Source: Taxillus chinensis (Eukaryota; Streptophyta; Magnoliopsida; Santalales; Loranthaceae). Taken from it: 64,000 nucleotides of DNA. The DNA is taken from positions 55,663,865 through 55,727,864 of the forward strand of contig CM042090.1 of the NCBI GenBank assembly GCA_023512835.1. The letters are read 5' to 3'. Position 1 is the stretch's first letter. Each line of letters begins with the position of its first letter. The notes under the pieces are model-generated. The model saw only the letters and a program-made list of their open reading frames with translations, searched no databases and had not been told where the DNA came from. Positions 9,994-20,323 of the stretch are shown here, in pieces. A program made the translations under genes and the position numbers.

Positions 9994-11159
9994 GGTTATT
10001 CGTGCGACAACCACGACAATGTTAGCCGAAGGGTTGTGCAGCTCTCATTGCCAAGCACAACACGTCCTACGCACATACGCTAATATAATTCAAGAAATTT
10101 TACGAAGGCCATAGAATATGATATTAATGTTTATGTTTAGGATTATAATATTTTATGCTATAATGTTATCTTACTTTATTGTTTATTGATTATGCAATTA
10201 TATTATTTTATCCACGTAAATATTAAATACGTTATAAAAAAATAAAATAATTTCTCATATGTCATAAAAAGTTTAGATGCTATATATTATGTCATTTAGT
10301 TTGTTAAGCCAAATTACTATGGGTAAGTAAGTATTACAAGCCTTAACTTTACCAAAAGTATAAAACATAGGTAAGGCTCAAAAATTTGAATGAGGCAGAT
10401 TCTGGAGGTCCCATTCAAAAATCCATAACTTGAATTATACAGATCCAATTGACATGAAACCAAAGCCCATTTGTTCATTTATGACTTAGCTAAAACTTGT
10501 AGAAATTTTAAAATTTAATATGAAGCCAATCAATTCCAGAATTTAAAATACAACACATAGGTTCAGTATGAACGGGTAAACATTTTAGTATGACTTTAAA
10601 ATTCAATAACTTTTGTTATACATATTTAAAAATTATAAAATTGATACCCATTTGTAGATATTTGAGTTAGTAAAGCAATACAATTGTCCATTTGTCAAAA
10701 ACTACAAAATTAAAAACGTTATAATTGAATTAGTAGGGAGTACACCAATGTGGACTTTTGATACCAAAGGAACCTTCTAGGTTTAAAAGTCTTAAAACAT
10801 TTTTTTAATGGTAGGAGGAGATAACCACGTTTTTAATAAGAGATAATATGAAGAAAATAAAGTATTATATATATTTTAAATAATTTAATTTAATGCCAAA
10901 GTCAAATTTGTACACTATTTTTCACACTATTACACCTACCATCCTTGCCTATATAAGGAGTGTCTTGCCTCTCCTCTTAATGCACAAATCCCTCAAGCCA
11001 CACCACGAAATTCCCTCTCAAAACACTCCCTTAAGCCCTCTTAACACCCCAAATACTCTACTCAAATCCTCTTTTGCTTTTGGTACTTACCAAGCGTCAA
11101 AGTTCTACGAAAGGTAATACTTAAGATTTTGAAATTTTGAAGTTACTTCTTATTTATTA

Positions 11160-11310
11160 TGTAGATCTATATGGATGGTTTTACCACCTCATATATACTA
11201 TATTCATGGTTGGTTTTACCACCTTACATATGTTATTTATATGATTGGTTGTACCACCTCGTATATATACATACATGGTTGGCCTTGCCACCTCATATAT
11301 ATTTATATAT
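11160..11310 (+). repeat. Degenerate tandem repeat, about 50-57 bp x 3-4, in LTR
   Basis: The unit reads roughly ATGGTTGGTTTTACCACCTC followed by a TATATA-rich stretch. It occupies the same relative place as the larger repeat at 57115-57440 in the LTR of element E. Confidence 0.6.
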
Positions 11311-11466
11311 ACATGTGTAATGATTTTAAATTATAGTATTTTATCATAGCATATATTGTCATTCTATAATTCAAGTGAAAAGATGAGAATATTAACTTAT
11401 GTTTTTATTTTTATTTTTATTTTTAAGGTTCTAGATAGCGGAAGATCGTAAGGAACGACTTCCAAA

Positions 11467-11781
11467 ATGAATTCCCCCGACAATCGCCCTTCTTCTTCTG
11501 CAACCCCCATTGTTAATGCTTCAACCTCACAGCTATCCCCATCCTTATCTCCTCCTGATCGTCCCTTTAGACCCGTGTCTAATATCCCCTCATGGTTAAG
11601 GTGGAAGACACGTAGGAAAAATAAGCTTATCGAACGTCTTTTCCGTTCACCCAATACAAGAAGTAAATCTTATTCAAAAACTCTCAAGGCATATAACCTA
11701 GTTAGTGCACAACTCAAGGCTTATGATGCATGGGATCGAAATAGGATATGGAACAGCAATAGAAGTGGGAACCCAAATTAA
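11467..11781 (+). CDS. 104-codon ORF inside the solo LTR, hypothetical
   Basis: The Ser/Pro-rich start (MNSPDNRPSSSATPIV) is followed by a basic segment (WLRWKTRRKNKLIERLFRSP). It sits in a block (about 11430-11925) bounded on both sides by the motif TTTTTAAGGTT and a related GCGGA(A/G) sequence, as if one exon-like unit had been duplicated. The block is missing from the LTR of element E (57565-57600). No family is recognised; it may be non-coding. Confidence 0.2.
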   Translation: MNSPDNRPSSSATPIVNASTSQLSPSLSPPDRPFRPVSNIPSWLRWKTRRKNKLIERLFRSPNTRSKSYSKTLKAYNLVSAQLKAYDAWDRNRIWNSNRSGNPN

Positions 11782-11832
11782 TATTCAACCCCACAAGCAC
11801 GGTATGCCTATTAAAAGATATAAGTTAAAGTA

Positions 11833-11866
<34 letters not shown>

Positions 11867-12873
11867 GAGATATGTGTGATATTGAACTTTTCAAGCATTA
11901 ATGCTAATTTAGTGTTTTGATATTTTTAAGGTTTAGAACGCGGAGAACGACAAGCGGATTGTAAGGGTTTTCCTTTTCCTTTTTTCACTTTTCTCTTCCT
12001 CTTTATCTTGTTTTATTTGAAATTATTATTGTAAGAGTTTTATGTTTCTTATTTTTTTTAATTCCATTTTATTGTTGAGAAGATTAGATTAGTCTCTTTT
12101 TAATCTCTCTTGGTAATCTATGCTATTGATTGGGGTAGATAACCATTTTGATATTCGTGGTTATCCTTGTTAACCTTGAATGTTTTATTGGAATTCTATA
12201 ATATGCCTCATCTTATGTATGTTAAAGTTATTATAACCTCTTATGTTTGGACAAAGTAAGTTTATAATGGGTGGTTCCAGAAAGACCTCCAATGCATTGG
12301 GTAAAGAACATCACTGGAGAGTGTCAATCCAAATTGATAATATGTTATGTTATGATTCGGTATCTGGGTGGTTAACCTAGGTCATGATGTTATGATACGA
12401 TGTCTAAACATAATCTTCCATGTTATGATTTCCTTGTGAAATGTTGATCATGTATGATGTGTAAATATTATATGGTATTTCCTATGTTCGATATCTTCAT
12501 GATTTTCCTTACCCACTTATGTTTACCCTTACTGGGCTATTTGAGCTCACCCTTTTTATGATTTATTTTCCAACCCTAGGTAATTAAGGGATGGAGAAAC
12601 TAGGATAAGGAGTCGAGAAGTGCTTGGAAATAAAGTTGTGTGAAATTTTAAAGATTTATTAAGTTGTTTGCTCGTGTGCTTTGTTATGTAATAATGAGTT
12701 ATAGACACTTAGTCTCTAAACCCCTAAACCTTAAAGATCTTGGATTGAAATTTGTAATAATGAATGTTTTTTTTTGATTAAATAAGTAATAGTTTGAAAT
12801 TTATATAAAATTTGTATATTTATTTTCCGCTAACGCACCCAGGCTTGGAGGTTTCAAATTTGGGGGCGTTACA

Positions 12874-13817
12874 AGTGACATGCCTTACCATATAGAATAC
12901 GGTAAGGTAACATCGCAATGGGAGTTTTGTAAGCTGTCCTATATGCCCATAAGGCTTCATCAAGCCTTTGAGACCAATCTTTCCTATTGGCTCCAACAGT
13001 TTTCTCTAAAATGGCCTTAATCTCTCTGTTGGACACTTCTGCTTGTCCATTAGCTTGTGGGTGGTAAGCTAAAGACTTCCTATGAGTGACACCATACTTG
13101 TTCAATAATTTGTCAAACAATTTGTTGTAGAAATGACTACCCTCATCACCGATTATAGCCCTTGGTGTCCCAAAATCGCTAAAGATGTTTCTAGTAAGGA
13201 AGTGAGTCACAACCCTAGCATCATTCACTCTAGTAGGAACAGCTTCTACCCACTTAGACACATAATCCACAACAAGCAAAATGTATGAATACCCATCGAA
13301 TTGGGGAATGGCCCTATGAAGTCAATGCCCCAAATGTCAAAAATTTCAACTAGAAGGATTCCAGGTTAAGGGCATCTCATTTTTCCTAGACAGACCACCT
13401 ACCCTTTGACATCTATCACACTTTTTGATGTAGACATAGGTGTCTTTCACCATGTGAGGCCAATAAAAGCCACACCGCATGATTTTAGCCACGCTTCTTT
13501 GCACCCCAAAGTGGCCCCCATCAGAATTGAGGCCAAAATGTATGAATACCCATCAAAATTGGGGAATGGCCCCATGAAGTCAATGCCCCAAATGTCAAAA
13601 ATTTCAACTGGAAGGATTCCAGTTAAGGGCATCTCATTTTTCCTAGACAGACCACCTACCCTTTGACATCTATCACACTTTTTGATGTAGACATAGGTGT
13701 CTTTCACCATGTGAGGCCAATAAAAGCCAAACTGCATGATTTTAGCCACAGTTCTTTGCACCCTAAAGTGGCCCCCATAATGTGATGCATGACAATGATG
13801 TATTATGTCATCTACCT
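12874..13817 (-). pseudogene. Integrase core of element B, with internal tandem duplication
   Basis: Minus-strand reading from 13817: the HHCC zinc-binding region (IIHHCHASHYGG ... CDRCQRVG), then the catalytic core. Asp lies in GIDFMGPF, the second Asp in IIGDEGSHF and Glu in [11 protein letters not shown], giving the DDE triad. A 258-bp direct duplication (13281-13538 and 13539-13796) repeats the zinc-finger-to-first-Asp stretch and disrupts the frame. Interrupted at 13817 and 12874 by solo LTRs. Confidence 0.88.
13281..13796 (-). repeat. 258-bp direct tandem duplication in integrase
   Basis: Both copies begin ATGTATGAATACCCATC (13281, 13539) and run through the complement of the [11 protein letters not shown] and CDRCQRVG coding segments to CCAAAGTGGCCCCCAT. 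They differ by scattered single-base changes, so the duplication is not recent. Confidence 0.85.
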
Positions 13818-14111
13818 TGTAATGACCCGTGTGTAAGAAGTTAACCACAAACACCTTGGATGTTGGTGCACAAGTTTGAGGTAAGAGATGAGCCCAAGAG
13901 GGGACTTTTGGGAGGTGCATGTGACAAGTGATAACATGCATTTATGCCCTAGGAAGATGCTATGCATATACATGCGATTTTAAGCTGTTTTGGCAGATTT
14001 TGGAGCTCACTTATGGTATAGTAGATAGCCTCAAACAATTGGTGTGCAAGAACAAAAGTTTCTTAGAATGAGGTCCTCTATCTACCACAGAAATTTCAGA
14101 GCATTTGGAGC

Positions 14112-14140
14112 TGCACGTGAATTCACCCATTTCACGTGCA
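14112..14140. promoter_or_regulatory. Palindrome with G-box arms TGCACGTGAA / TTCACGTGCA
   Basis: Ten-base perfect arms surround a 9-base spacer. The same element is present, inverted, in the LTR of element B (21516-21544). Confidence 0.65.
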
Positions 14141-14369
14141 AGCATATTTTTGCTTCTCAGACCTCTATAAGATGCAAGGAGGCTTGGGGTGAAGTTTGAG
14201 TGCATTTGGAGCTGCATGCCAATTGGGGAATTGGCGTTCGAATTGGCGTGTAGGCATGTTTTTGCATGGTTACCTTGGTTTTGTCATTCTAATCATCTTT
14301 TCCCAAAGGACCATGTTGGAATTGTGAATATTTTGGTGTGTATGGATGTGGGAAGGTCATAGCTTGTTC

Positions 14370-14449
14370 CATCAAAACTACGTCGTTTTGATGCTGGGAT
14401 TCACTTAATCAAAACTACGTCGTTTTGATGTTGTGTTGTCTATATAAGG
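14370..14449 (+). promoter_or_regulatory. Double ACGT palindrome and TATA box
   Basis: Two copies of ATCAAAAC - TACGTC - GTTTTGAT (14371-14392 and 14408-14429) are followed by CTATATAAGG at 14440-14449 and then the GA tract of the leader. Confidence 0.75.
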
Positions 14450-14499
14450 AGGAGAAGCCCCTCTGTTTTAGGTTTAGGGTTTGTTGCTCCACCACCGTC

Positions 14500-14500
<1 letters not shown>

Positions 14501-14571
<71 letters not shown>

Positions 14572-14574
14572 GGG
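14501..14574 (+). repeat. (AG)n microsatellite with poly-G tail
   Basis: About 30 AG dinucleotides are followed by about 14 G. They lie in the expected transcribed leader of the LTR. Open frames across it are low-complexity artefacts. Confidence 0.95.
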
Positions 14575-15136
14575 GAAGGAGAGCTTCTGGTGGCTGCCGG
14601 AGCGTCTTGCGTGGGTGGTCAGAGTCTTGCGTGGAAGCGGGAGCAGGAGTACATAAAAGGTAGGGGTTCTGTTCTTCCTAAATCCTCCTCCGTCCTAGGG
14701 TTCTAGGGCAGATTATGAATTATACCTGTTTATATATATATGTAATCCATATAGGTGTGATCTCCTATATGGATGTTGGCCTTCAATGGCGGTTTTTGAT
14801 GTATTTTGGTGTTGGATGGTGAGTGCATATCAAGTGTTCGATAAAATGCCTGTGTGAATATGTCTGTGTGAATATGCCTAGTATGTGTTTGATAATATGC
14901 CTGTGTGGCTGGGTTTGTGGGTTTGTGAATGTATGCATGTTAAACATTTGGTAAAATACCTGTGAGACTCTACATGTCAAGTGTTTGATTTTATGCCTGA
15001 TTAGCTGTGCGGACCAAGTGTTTGGTATTATACCTATGAAAGTGTGTATGCTACGTGTTTGGTTTAATGCCTGTGTGACCTTGTATGCTGTGTTTGTGGA
15101 ACCCGGTGGCTGTGGGAGCCCGGGACTGGAACTGTT

Positions 15137-15325
15137 AGCCCATGTGGCTAAGCCTATATGGCCGTGGATATGTTAGCCCGTGTGGCTAAGCCTATATGGC
15201 CGTGGATATGTTAACCCGTGTGGCTAAGCCTATATGGCCGTGGATATGTTAGCCCGTGTGGCTAAGCCTGAGTGGTTGTGGATATGTTAGCCTATATGGC
15301 TAAGCCTGTATGGCCGTGGATAGGT
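15137..15325 (+). repeat. 38-bp minisatellite x 5 in LTR
   Basis: The unit is GTTAGCCCGTGTGGCTAAGC followed by CTATATGGCCGTGGATAT, five copies with few differences. Related LTRs at 41170-41420 and 41869-42008 have expanded a different neighbouring unit. Confidence 0.9.
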
Positions 15326-15807
15326 GTGTTCCGTGTGATTGTGAAATACAACCTGTTTATATCTTATTGTCACCACACTGCACCTGTACACACCCTCATG
15401 TAGCCGCTAGGAACATGGGAAGGGTTGGGGAGACTTGATCCCTACTGAGCTGTGGTTGCTCACCCCTCCTACTGTGTTTGCTTGTTTTCCAGGGACTTAC
15501 AGGCGTTAGGTGGATACACCAAGGTGGAAGACCATCTTCGTTTTATTGTTCACTTCAGTAAATGTAATTTTATAATTTATGTAACCCCAAGGGGGGAAAT
15601 GTACTAAGGGATTGAATTGTAGTAAGGAGCCTGGTTGGTTTGTGAACCTTTGGTGTTTGATATTAAATAAAGATGTAGCTTGTTTGATTTATTGAAATTG
15701 TTAGTTTTGCTTGTGTGGCATACAGTGATCCAACCCCGTTGCCCTCCGTGTGGGTGAATGGGGAGTCACGTACCTGTTTCCTCGGGTTGGAAATTCGGGG
15801 CGTGACA

Positions 15808-16373
15808 TACCTCCTCCTCAAGGACACACTTTCTAATGATTTGGTCTGGACACCTCCTATAAAGAATTGGGTCTTCCCAAATGAATTTCTTAGCATCCAC
15901 TAACAATTTCTTTCTCTTGGTGGTAGTTTAACCGCTTGGGTATGAACCCAGTGGCTAAATAATTTGCTATGTCAGCAAACCAAGGAAGATGATGCACCTC
16001 AAACAACTTCTCATCAGGAAAGTCATCTACAATGGGTAGAGACTTAGGTGCATTCTCCACACGGGAGAGGTGATCAGCCACAGAATTTTGTGTCTCTAAT
16101 TTCAAGGTCAAATTCCTGTAAGAGGAGAACCCACCTAATCAAGCATGGCTTAGCTTCTTTTTTAGCAAACAAATATTTCAATGCAGCATGATCAGTATAA
16201 ACAATGACTTTAGACACAAAAAGGTAGGGTCTAAACTTGTTGCAGCCATAAACCACGGCTAGCAACTCTTTCTCAGTGGTGGTATAGTTTTGTTGAGCAT
16301 CATCTAAGGTCTTACTAGCATAGTAAATGACCCTAAACACCTTGTCTCGCCTTTGCCCTAAGACTACCCCCAC
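15808..16373 (-). pseudogene. RNase H and connection region of element B pol
   Basis: The minus-strand frame starting near 16373 encodes the RNase H region ([38 protein letters not shown]) in a register shifted from the upstream RT frame. It breaks again near 16110 before continuing ([12 protein letters not shown], then FPDEKLFEVHH), and runs on to the TACCT duplication at 15808. Catalytic Glu (TEKELLAVV) and Asp (YTDH) are visible. Confidence 0.85.
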
Positions 16374-19048
16374 ACAGCATAATCACTCGCATCACACATT
16401 AGCTCAAAAGGCTGAGCCCAGTCAGGTGTGACTGTAACAGGTGCAGTGACTAACTTACCGTTGAGGATGTTGAAAGCTTCTACGCAATCTGCATTAAACT
16501 CAAAGCTTGTGTCTTTTTCTAACAACCTACTCATGGGTTTTGCAAATTTTGAGAAGTCCTTAATAAATCTCCTATAAAAGCCAGCATGGCCAAGGAAACT
16601 TCTCACTCCTTTTTCATTGGTTGGAGGTGGCAGAGTCTCAATAGTGGAGATTTTTGCCTTATCTACCTCCAAACCATGTGCAGACACCTTGTGCTCTAGA
16701 ACTATCCCCTCAGTTACCATGAAATGGCATTTCTCCCAATTTAGGACTAGTTCCTTCTCCTCACATCTCTCTAAGACTACATCTAGATTTTTCAAGCACC
16801 GTTGGTAGGAGGAACCAAACACCGAGAAGTCATCCATGAAGACCTCCATGATCTCCTCAACCAAACCCTGAAAAATGGCCATCATACACCTTTGAAAGGT
16901 GGCAGGGGCATTACAAAGCCCAAATGGCATTCTTCTAAATGCAAAAGTGCCAAAAGGGCACGTGAAGGTGGTCTTTTCTTGGTCCTCGGGCTTAACCATG
17001 ATCTGATTATACCCGGAATAGCCGTCTAAAAAGCAGTAGTGACTATAGCCAGCTAACCTATCTAACATTTGGTCAATGAAAGGAAGAGGAAAATGATCCT
17101 TCCTAGTGGCCTTGTTCAGCTTTCTATAGTCAACACACACTCTCCACCCCGTCACAGTTCGAGATGGGATCAATTCATTTTTCTCATTTTTAATCACGGT
17201 CATGCCCCCTTTCTTGGGCACAACATGCAATGGACTCACCCACTCACTATCGGAAATAGCATAAATTATACCTGCATTTTTCCATTTTAAAATTTCTTTT
17301 CTAACAACTTCTTTCATGGCAGGGTTTAATCTTCTTTGCCTTTCGACGAAGGGTTTAAAATCATCATTCATCAAAATTTTATGCATGCAAATCCCTGGAC
17401 TAATACCCCTAATGTCTTCAATGTTCCATCCTAGGGCCTTTTTGTGTTCGCTAAGGACTTCTAGCAATTGAGTACACTCCACATCATTCAAATTAGAAGC
17501 AACAATGACAGGGAATTGATTTGTAGAGTCTAGAAATTCGTACCTTAGGTGTCCAGGCAGCTCCTTCAGTTCTGGAGCTGGAGGCACGTCATCTTCTTTC
17601 TCCTCCTCATTTTGCTCTAGAGAGTTTGTAGTTTGCTCATCTTCCTCAGCTGTCAAGTACATCTCTTCATCTTTTTGAGCTTCTATAAGCTGAAGGGCTC
17701 CATTATTGGTGGTGGTAATTTCTTCTGCCAAGTAGTCTTCCACCAATTCCTCAAGGTCTTCAACCCAAAGGCAGTCCTCCTCCTCTTGACTTTGCAAAGC
17801 CTTCCCCATGTGGAAGACTAAGGTCTCCTCATTAATTCTCAGAGTTAGCTGCCCTTGAGCAACATCAATCAATGCACAACCCGTTCTGAGAAACGGTCTT
17901 CCAAGGAGTAGTTGAACTCCTCTATCTTCTTCCATCTCCAAAACTACAAAGTCCGCTGGAAATATGAAGGAGCCCACTTTAACTAACACGTCTTCAATTA
18001 TCCCTTCAGGCCTTCCAGTAGACCGGTCAGCAAACTGCAATGATATGGAAGTGGGCTTCATGCCCTTAAGCCCAAGCTGCTTATACAAAGCAAAGGAAAT
18101 CAAATTGATGCTGGCCCCTAAATCACATAAGGCCTGTCGCCGTGAAGCATTGCCAATCACACAAGGGAGATTAAAACTGCCCGGATCTTTATGCTTGATG
18201 GGCAAACTTTGTTGAACAACACTGCTCACCTCGTTAGTGACAGCCACCGTCTCATGATCCCCATATTTCCGCTTCTTCACAAAATCTTTGATGTACTTTC
18301 TGTACCTAGGCATCTGCTCAAAAATTTCCACAAATGGAATATTAATCTCAAGCCACTTGAATAAACTCAAGAAGCGCTCATACTCTTCCTCAACCCTCTG
18401 ATTTCTCATCCACTGAGGAAATGGCATGGTAGGCCTGAGCTCTTGCCTTGGTTCTTCAACTATTTTGTCTTGACTCAGCTGCTGGTCCTTCTTTTCTTGC
18501 ACTTTTTCTTCAGCTTTATCTGATTTTCCTTGGTCATCAGCTTCCAAGGGTCTGCTCTGTTCTTCTAGAATTGCCTTCTTCTTAGGCTCTTCAGCTTCTT
18601 CCAGTGCCTTCCCACTCCTTAGAGTAATAGCCTTGCAGCTCTCCTTGGGGTTCACCTCAGTATCACTCGGAAAAGATTTAGTTGAGACTCCTTGATTTAC
18701 ATTCTGGGCCAAACTCACAAGCAGCTTTTCTATATTCTTCATTGAAGATTTTATGGTGACTACCCTTTCCTCCAAATTATCCTCTCTTTTGGTTGGCTCA
18801 TCCACATTCTGATATACCCTTCCTCTTTGCTGTTGAGGCTGAGGCTGTTTCTGCTTGAATCCTGGAGGTGGGTGTAAATAATTATCCGTAGCATACGGAT
18901 TCTGCTTTATCCCTGGGGGCACATATTTGTACTGAAATGAGGTATCTCTCCCTCGGTTCTGGTTTCTCTGAAATGGCTGAGATTGCTGCTGGTTCTGGTT
19001 GTACCCTTGTTGTTGTTGTTGAGGATAAAATTGCTGCTTCTGATACAA
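16364..19048 (-). CDS. Gag C-terminus, protease and reverse transcriptase of element B (Athila-like)
   Basis: 894 codons. Residues 1-80 are Gln-rich; 110-250 are charged linker. Near residue 309 lies the protease active site in the Athila form CDLGAS, with the conserved [10 protein letters not shown] downstream. RT spans about 560-870: [47 protein letters not shown] and the catalytic FMDD near residue 738. RNase H begins (MCDASDYA) just before a frameshift at about 16365. The frame is continuous with gag (19175-20107) except for two in-frame stops, one at 19175. Copies DNA from element RNA in virus-like particles. Confidence 0.92.
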   Translation of the reverse strand: MYQKQQFYPQQQQQGYNQNQQQSQPFQRNQNRGRDTSFQYKYVPPGIKQNPYATDNYLHPPPGFKQKQPQPQQQRGRVYQNVDEPTKREDNLEERVVTIKSSMKNIEKLLVSLAQNVNQGVSTKSFPSDTEVNPKESCKAITLRSGKALEEAEEPKKKAILEEQSRPLEADDQGKSDKAEEKVQEKKDQQLSQDKIVEEPRQELRPTMPFPQWMRNQRVEEEYERFLSLFKWLEINIPFVEIFEQMPRYRKYIKDFVKKRKYGDHETVAVTNEVSSVVQQSLPIKHKDPGSFNLPCVIGNASRRQALCDLGASINLISFALYKQLGLKGMKPTSISLQFADRSTGRPEGIIEDVLVKVGSFIFPADFVVLEMEEDRGVQLLLGRPFLRTGCALIDVAQGQLTLRINEETLVFHMGKALQSQEEEDCLWVEDLEELVEDYLAEEITTTNNGALQLIEAQKDEEMYLTAEEDEQTTNSLEQNEEEKEDDVPPAPELKELPGHLRYEFLDSTNQFPVIVASNLNDVECTQLLEVLSEHKKALGWNIEDIRGISPGICMHKILMNDDFKPFVERQRRLNPAMKEVVRKEILKWKNAGIIYAISDSEWVSPLHVVPKKGGMTVIKNEKNELIPSRTVTGWRVCVDYRKLNKATRKDHFPLPFIDQMLDRLAGYSHYCFLDGYSGYNQIMVKPEDQEKTTFTCPFGTFAFRRMPFGLCNAPATFQRCMMAIFQGLVEEIMEVFMDDFSVFGSSYQRCLKNLDVVLERCEEKELVLNWEKCHFMVTEGIVLEHKVSAHGLEVDKAKISTIETLPPPTNEKGVRSFLGHAGFYRRFIKDFSKFAKPMSRLLEKDTSFEFNADCVEAFNILNGKLVTAPVTVTPDWAQPFELMCDASDYAVWG

Positions 19049-19174
19049 GCCCTTTCCTCCAACATAATTTGCTTCTTCAGCTCCATTCCAGCCCTACTCA
19101 GCTACGGGTAAAGCTTGTTGTGATCCTTCAACTTTAAGAGCCAATACTTCCATGCCTTTCACTAAAGCTTGAAT

Positions 19175-20107
19175 CTATGCTTGCATATCATTGGAAGAAT
19201 TATCAACTGAAGCTATCTTCTCCCTTGGCTTTGAAGTATGCACATTAGACCACTGCCAATCAGCTAATGACAGCCTCTCCAAGAGCTCTGCTGCTGCGTC
19301 AGGCTCTAGATTCATCAAGCATCCTCCAGCAGCTGCATTCACCTTGTCTTGTGAGTGGGAATGAAGACCTGTGTAGAAAGATTCAATTTGAATCCACTGG
19401 GGTCTTCCATGATCAGGGCATCTTCTCACTAAGTCTTTGAAGCGCTCCCAAGCTTCATAAAGAGTCTCCATCTCATCTTGCCTGAATCTGCTAATCTCCC
19501 CTCTGAGCTGGATCACCTTGGAAGGAGGGAAGTACTTTGACATGAACTTGGTCTGCATCTCCTCCCAAGTGTTGATTGAACCTGCTGGCAGACTGTTGAA
19601 CCAGCCAAGAGCTCTATCCCTCAAAGAGAAAGGGAAAAGCCTTAGCTTTATTGCCTCCTCCGATACATTGTTGATCTTTATGGTGTCGCACATCTGGTAG
19701 AACCTCATCAAATGCTGGTGTGGATCATCCACGGCTGTTCCTCCAAACGCATTGTTGCTCACCATGTTGATCAACGCCGGCTTCAACTCGAAGCTATTTG
19801 CTTGGACTCTTGTCTGCCGAATCCCAGAATAATGGTCTGACATCATTGGCCTCGCATAATCTAAGAAGGTTCTGGGCATAAACCAATTCCCCTCTTCTTC
19901 GGGATATTGGCCATTGTAATTGGCCCCTCCTTGCGGTGCACCACCATCAGGCCTTAAATCTGCCATCAATTCACCTACTAAATGCTCTAAGCCTTGCAGT
20001 GCTTCTTCAGCCTCACGTGTTGCTTCCCTAGCTGCTCTACGACGAGCTCTGAACAATCTTTCAGGTTCCCGATTAAATGGTATAAACTCCTGTCTTGGCA
20101 TGCACAA
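19175..20107 (-). CDS. Gag of element B (Athila-like)
   Basis: 310 codons. The start at 20107 lies 200 bp after the PBS; no longer in-frame start is evident. The region ELKPALINMVSNNAFGG, followed by DPHQHLMRFYQMCDTIK and RLFPFSLRDRALGWFNSLP, is the retrotransposon gag capsid region of Athila-type elements. It ends at a TAG at 19175 that seems to be a nonsense mutation, since the same register continues toward 19048. No CCHC zinc knuckle is seen, which is usual for this lineage. The protein would form the particle shell. Confidence 0.9.
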   Translation of the reverse strand: MCMPRQEFIPFNREPERLFRARRRAAREATREAEEALQGLEHLVGELMADLRPDGGAPQGGANYNGQYPEEEGNWFMPRTFLDYARPMMSDHYSGIRQTRVQANSFELKPALINMVSNNAFGGTAVDDPHQHLMRFYQMCDTIKINNVSEEAIKLRLFPFSLRDRALGWFNSLPAGSINTWEEMQTKFMSKYFPPSKVIQLRGEISRFRQDEMETLYEAWERFKDLVRRCPDHGRPQWIQIESFYTGLHSHSQDKVNAAAGGCLMNLEPDAAAELLERLSLADWQWSNVHTSKPREKIASVDNSSNDMQA

Positions 20108-20305
20108 CTAGGAATTCCTCAAACACTTGGTGTATGTTCCTGTAAAACAACAAGAACACACCCAGCAGCTCCGAACAAAAGAAAATAAATAAATAAAAAC
20201 TCAAAGAAAAATAACAGAAAATAAAAGACAAAATAAAACACCAAGATCAGAATTCAAACAATTTCACTCAATGTTGATTTCTAAAGGTAGTCAACCGTTG
20301 AATCT

Positions 20306-20320
20306 CCGGCAACGGCGCCA
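20306..20320 (-). promoter_or_regulatory. Primer-binding site of element B
   Basis: The minus strand reads TGGCGCCGTTGCCGG three bases after the LTR end. This is the typical Athila-type PBS, usually assigned to tRNA-Asp. Confidence 0.85.
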
Positions 20321-20323
20321 ATT

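Larger units (their letters stand above)
9539..12873 (+). mobile_element. Solo LTR (3335 bp) of the chromovirus E family, inserted in integrase of element B
   Basis: The sequence starts TGTAAGACCCGC and ends GGGGGCGTTACA. It is flanked by an exact 5-bp target duplication, AGTGA, at 9534-9538 and 12874-12878. It is homologous to the LTR of element E (55802-58366) but about 770 bp longer, because it contains extra blocks with short ORFs (9829-9993; 11467-11781) and a different tandem repeat. No internal element sequence is present, as expected after LTR-LTR recombination. Confidence 0.93.
13818..15807 (+). mobile_element. Solo LTR (1990 bp), chromovirus-type ends with Athila-like U3 segment
   Basis: It starts TGTAATGACCCG and ends TTCGGGGCGTGACA, flanked by an exact duplication TACCT (13813-13817 and 15808-15812). 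From about 13927 (TGATAACATGCATTTATGCC) to about 14300 it matches the beginning of the Athila-like LTRs (4327 onward) in the same orientation, so the U3 looks chimeric. It carries palindromes at 14112-14140 and about 14215-14252, two ATCAAAAC/GTTTTGAT palindromes, a TATA box (14440-14449), a GA microsatellite and a 38-bp minisatellite. Confidence 0.92.

Noticed and set aside
14425..14706. Arg/Glu-repeat protein frames (also 51677-51974, 30103-30444, 31367-31867)
   Set aside because: They cross (AG)n or (CT)n microsatellites in LTR leaders; low complexity, no homology expected.
15137..15325. Regular repeats that might suggest a CRISPR array
   Set aside because: The repeats are contiguous minisatellite units without unique spacers, and the genome is a plant's.
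16617..18215. Short + strand frames within 16364-19048
   Set aside because: Shadows of the long minus-strand pol frame.
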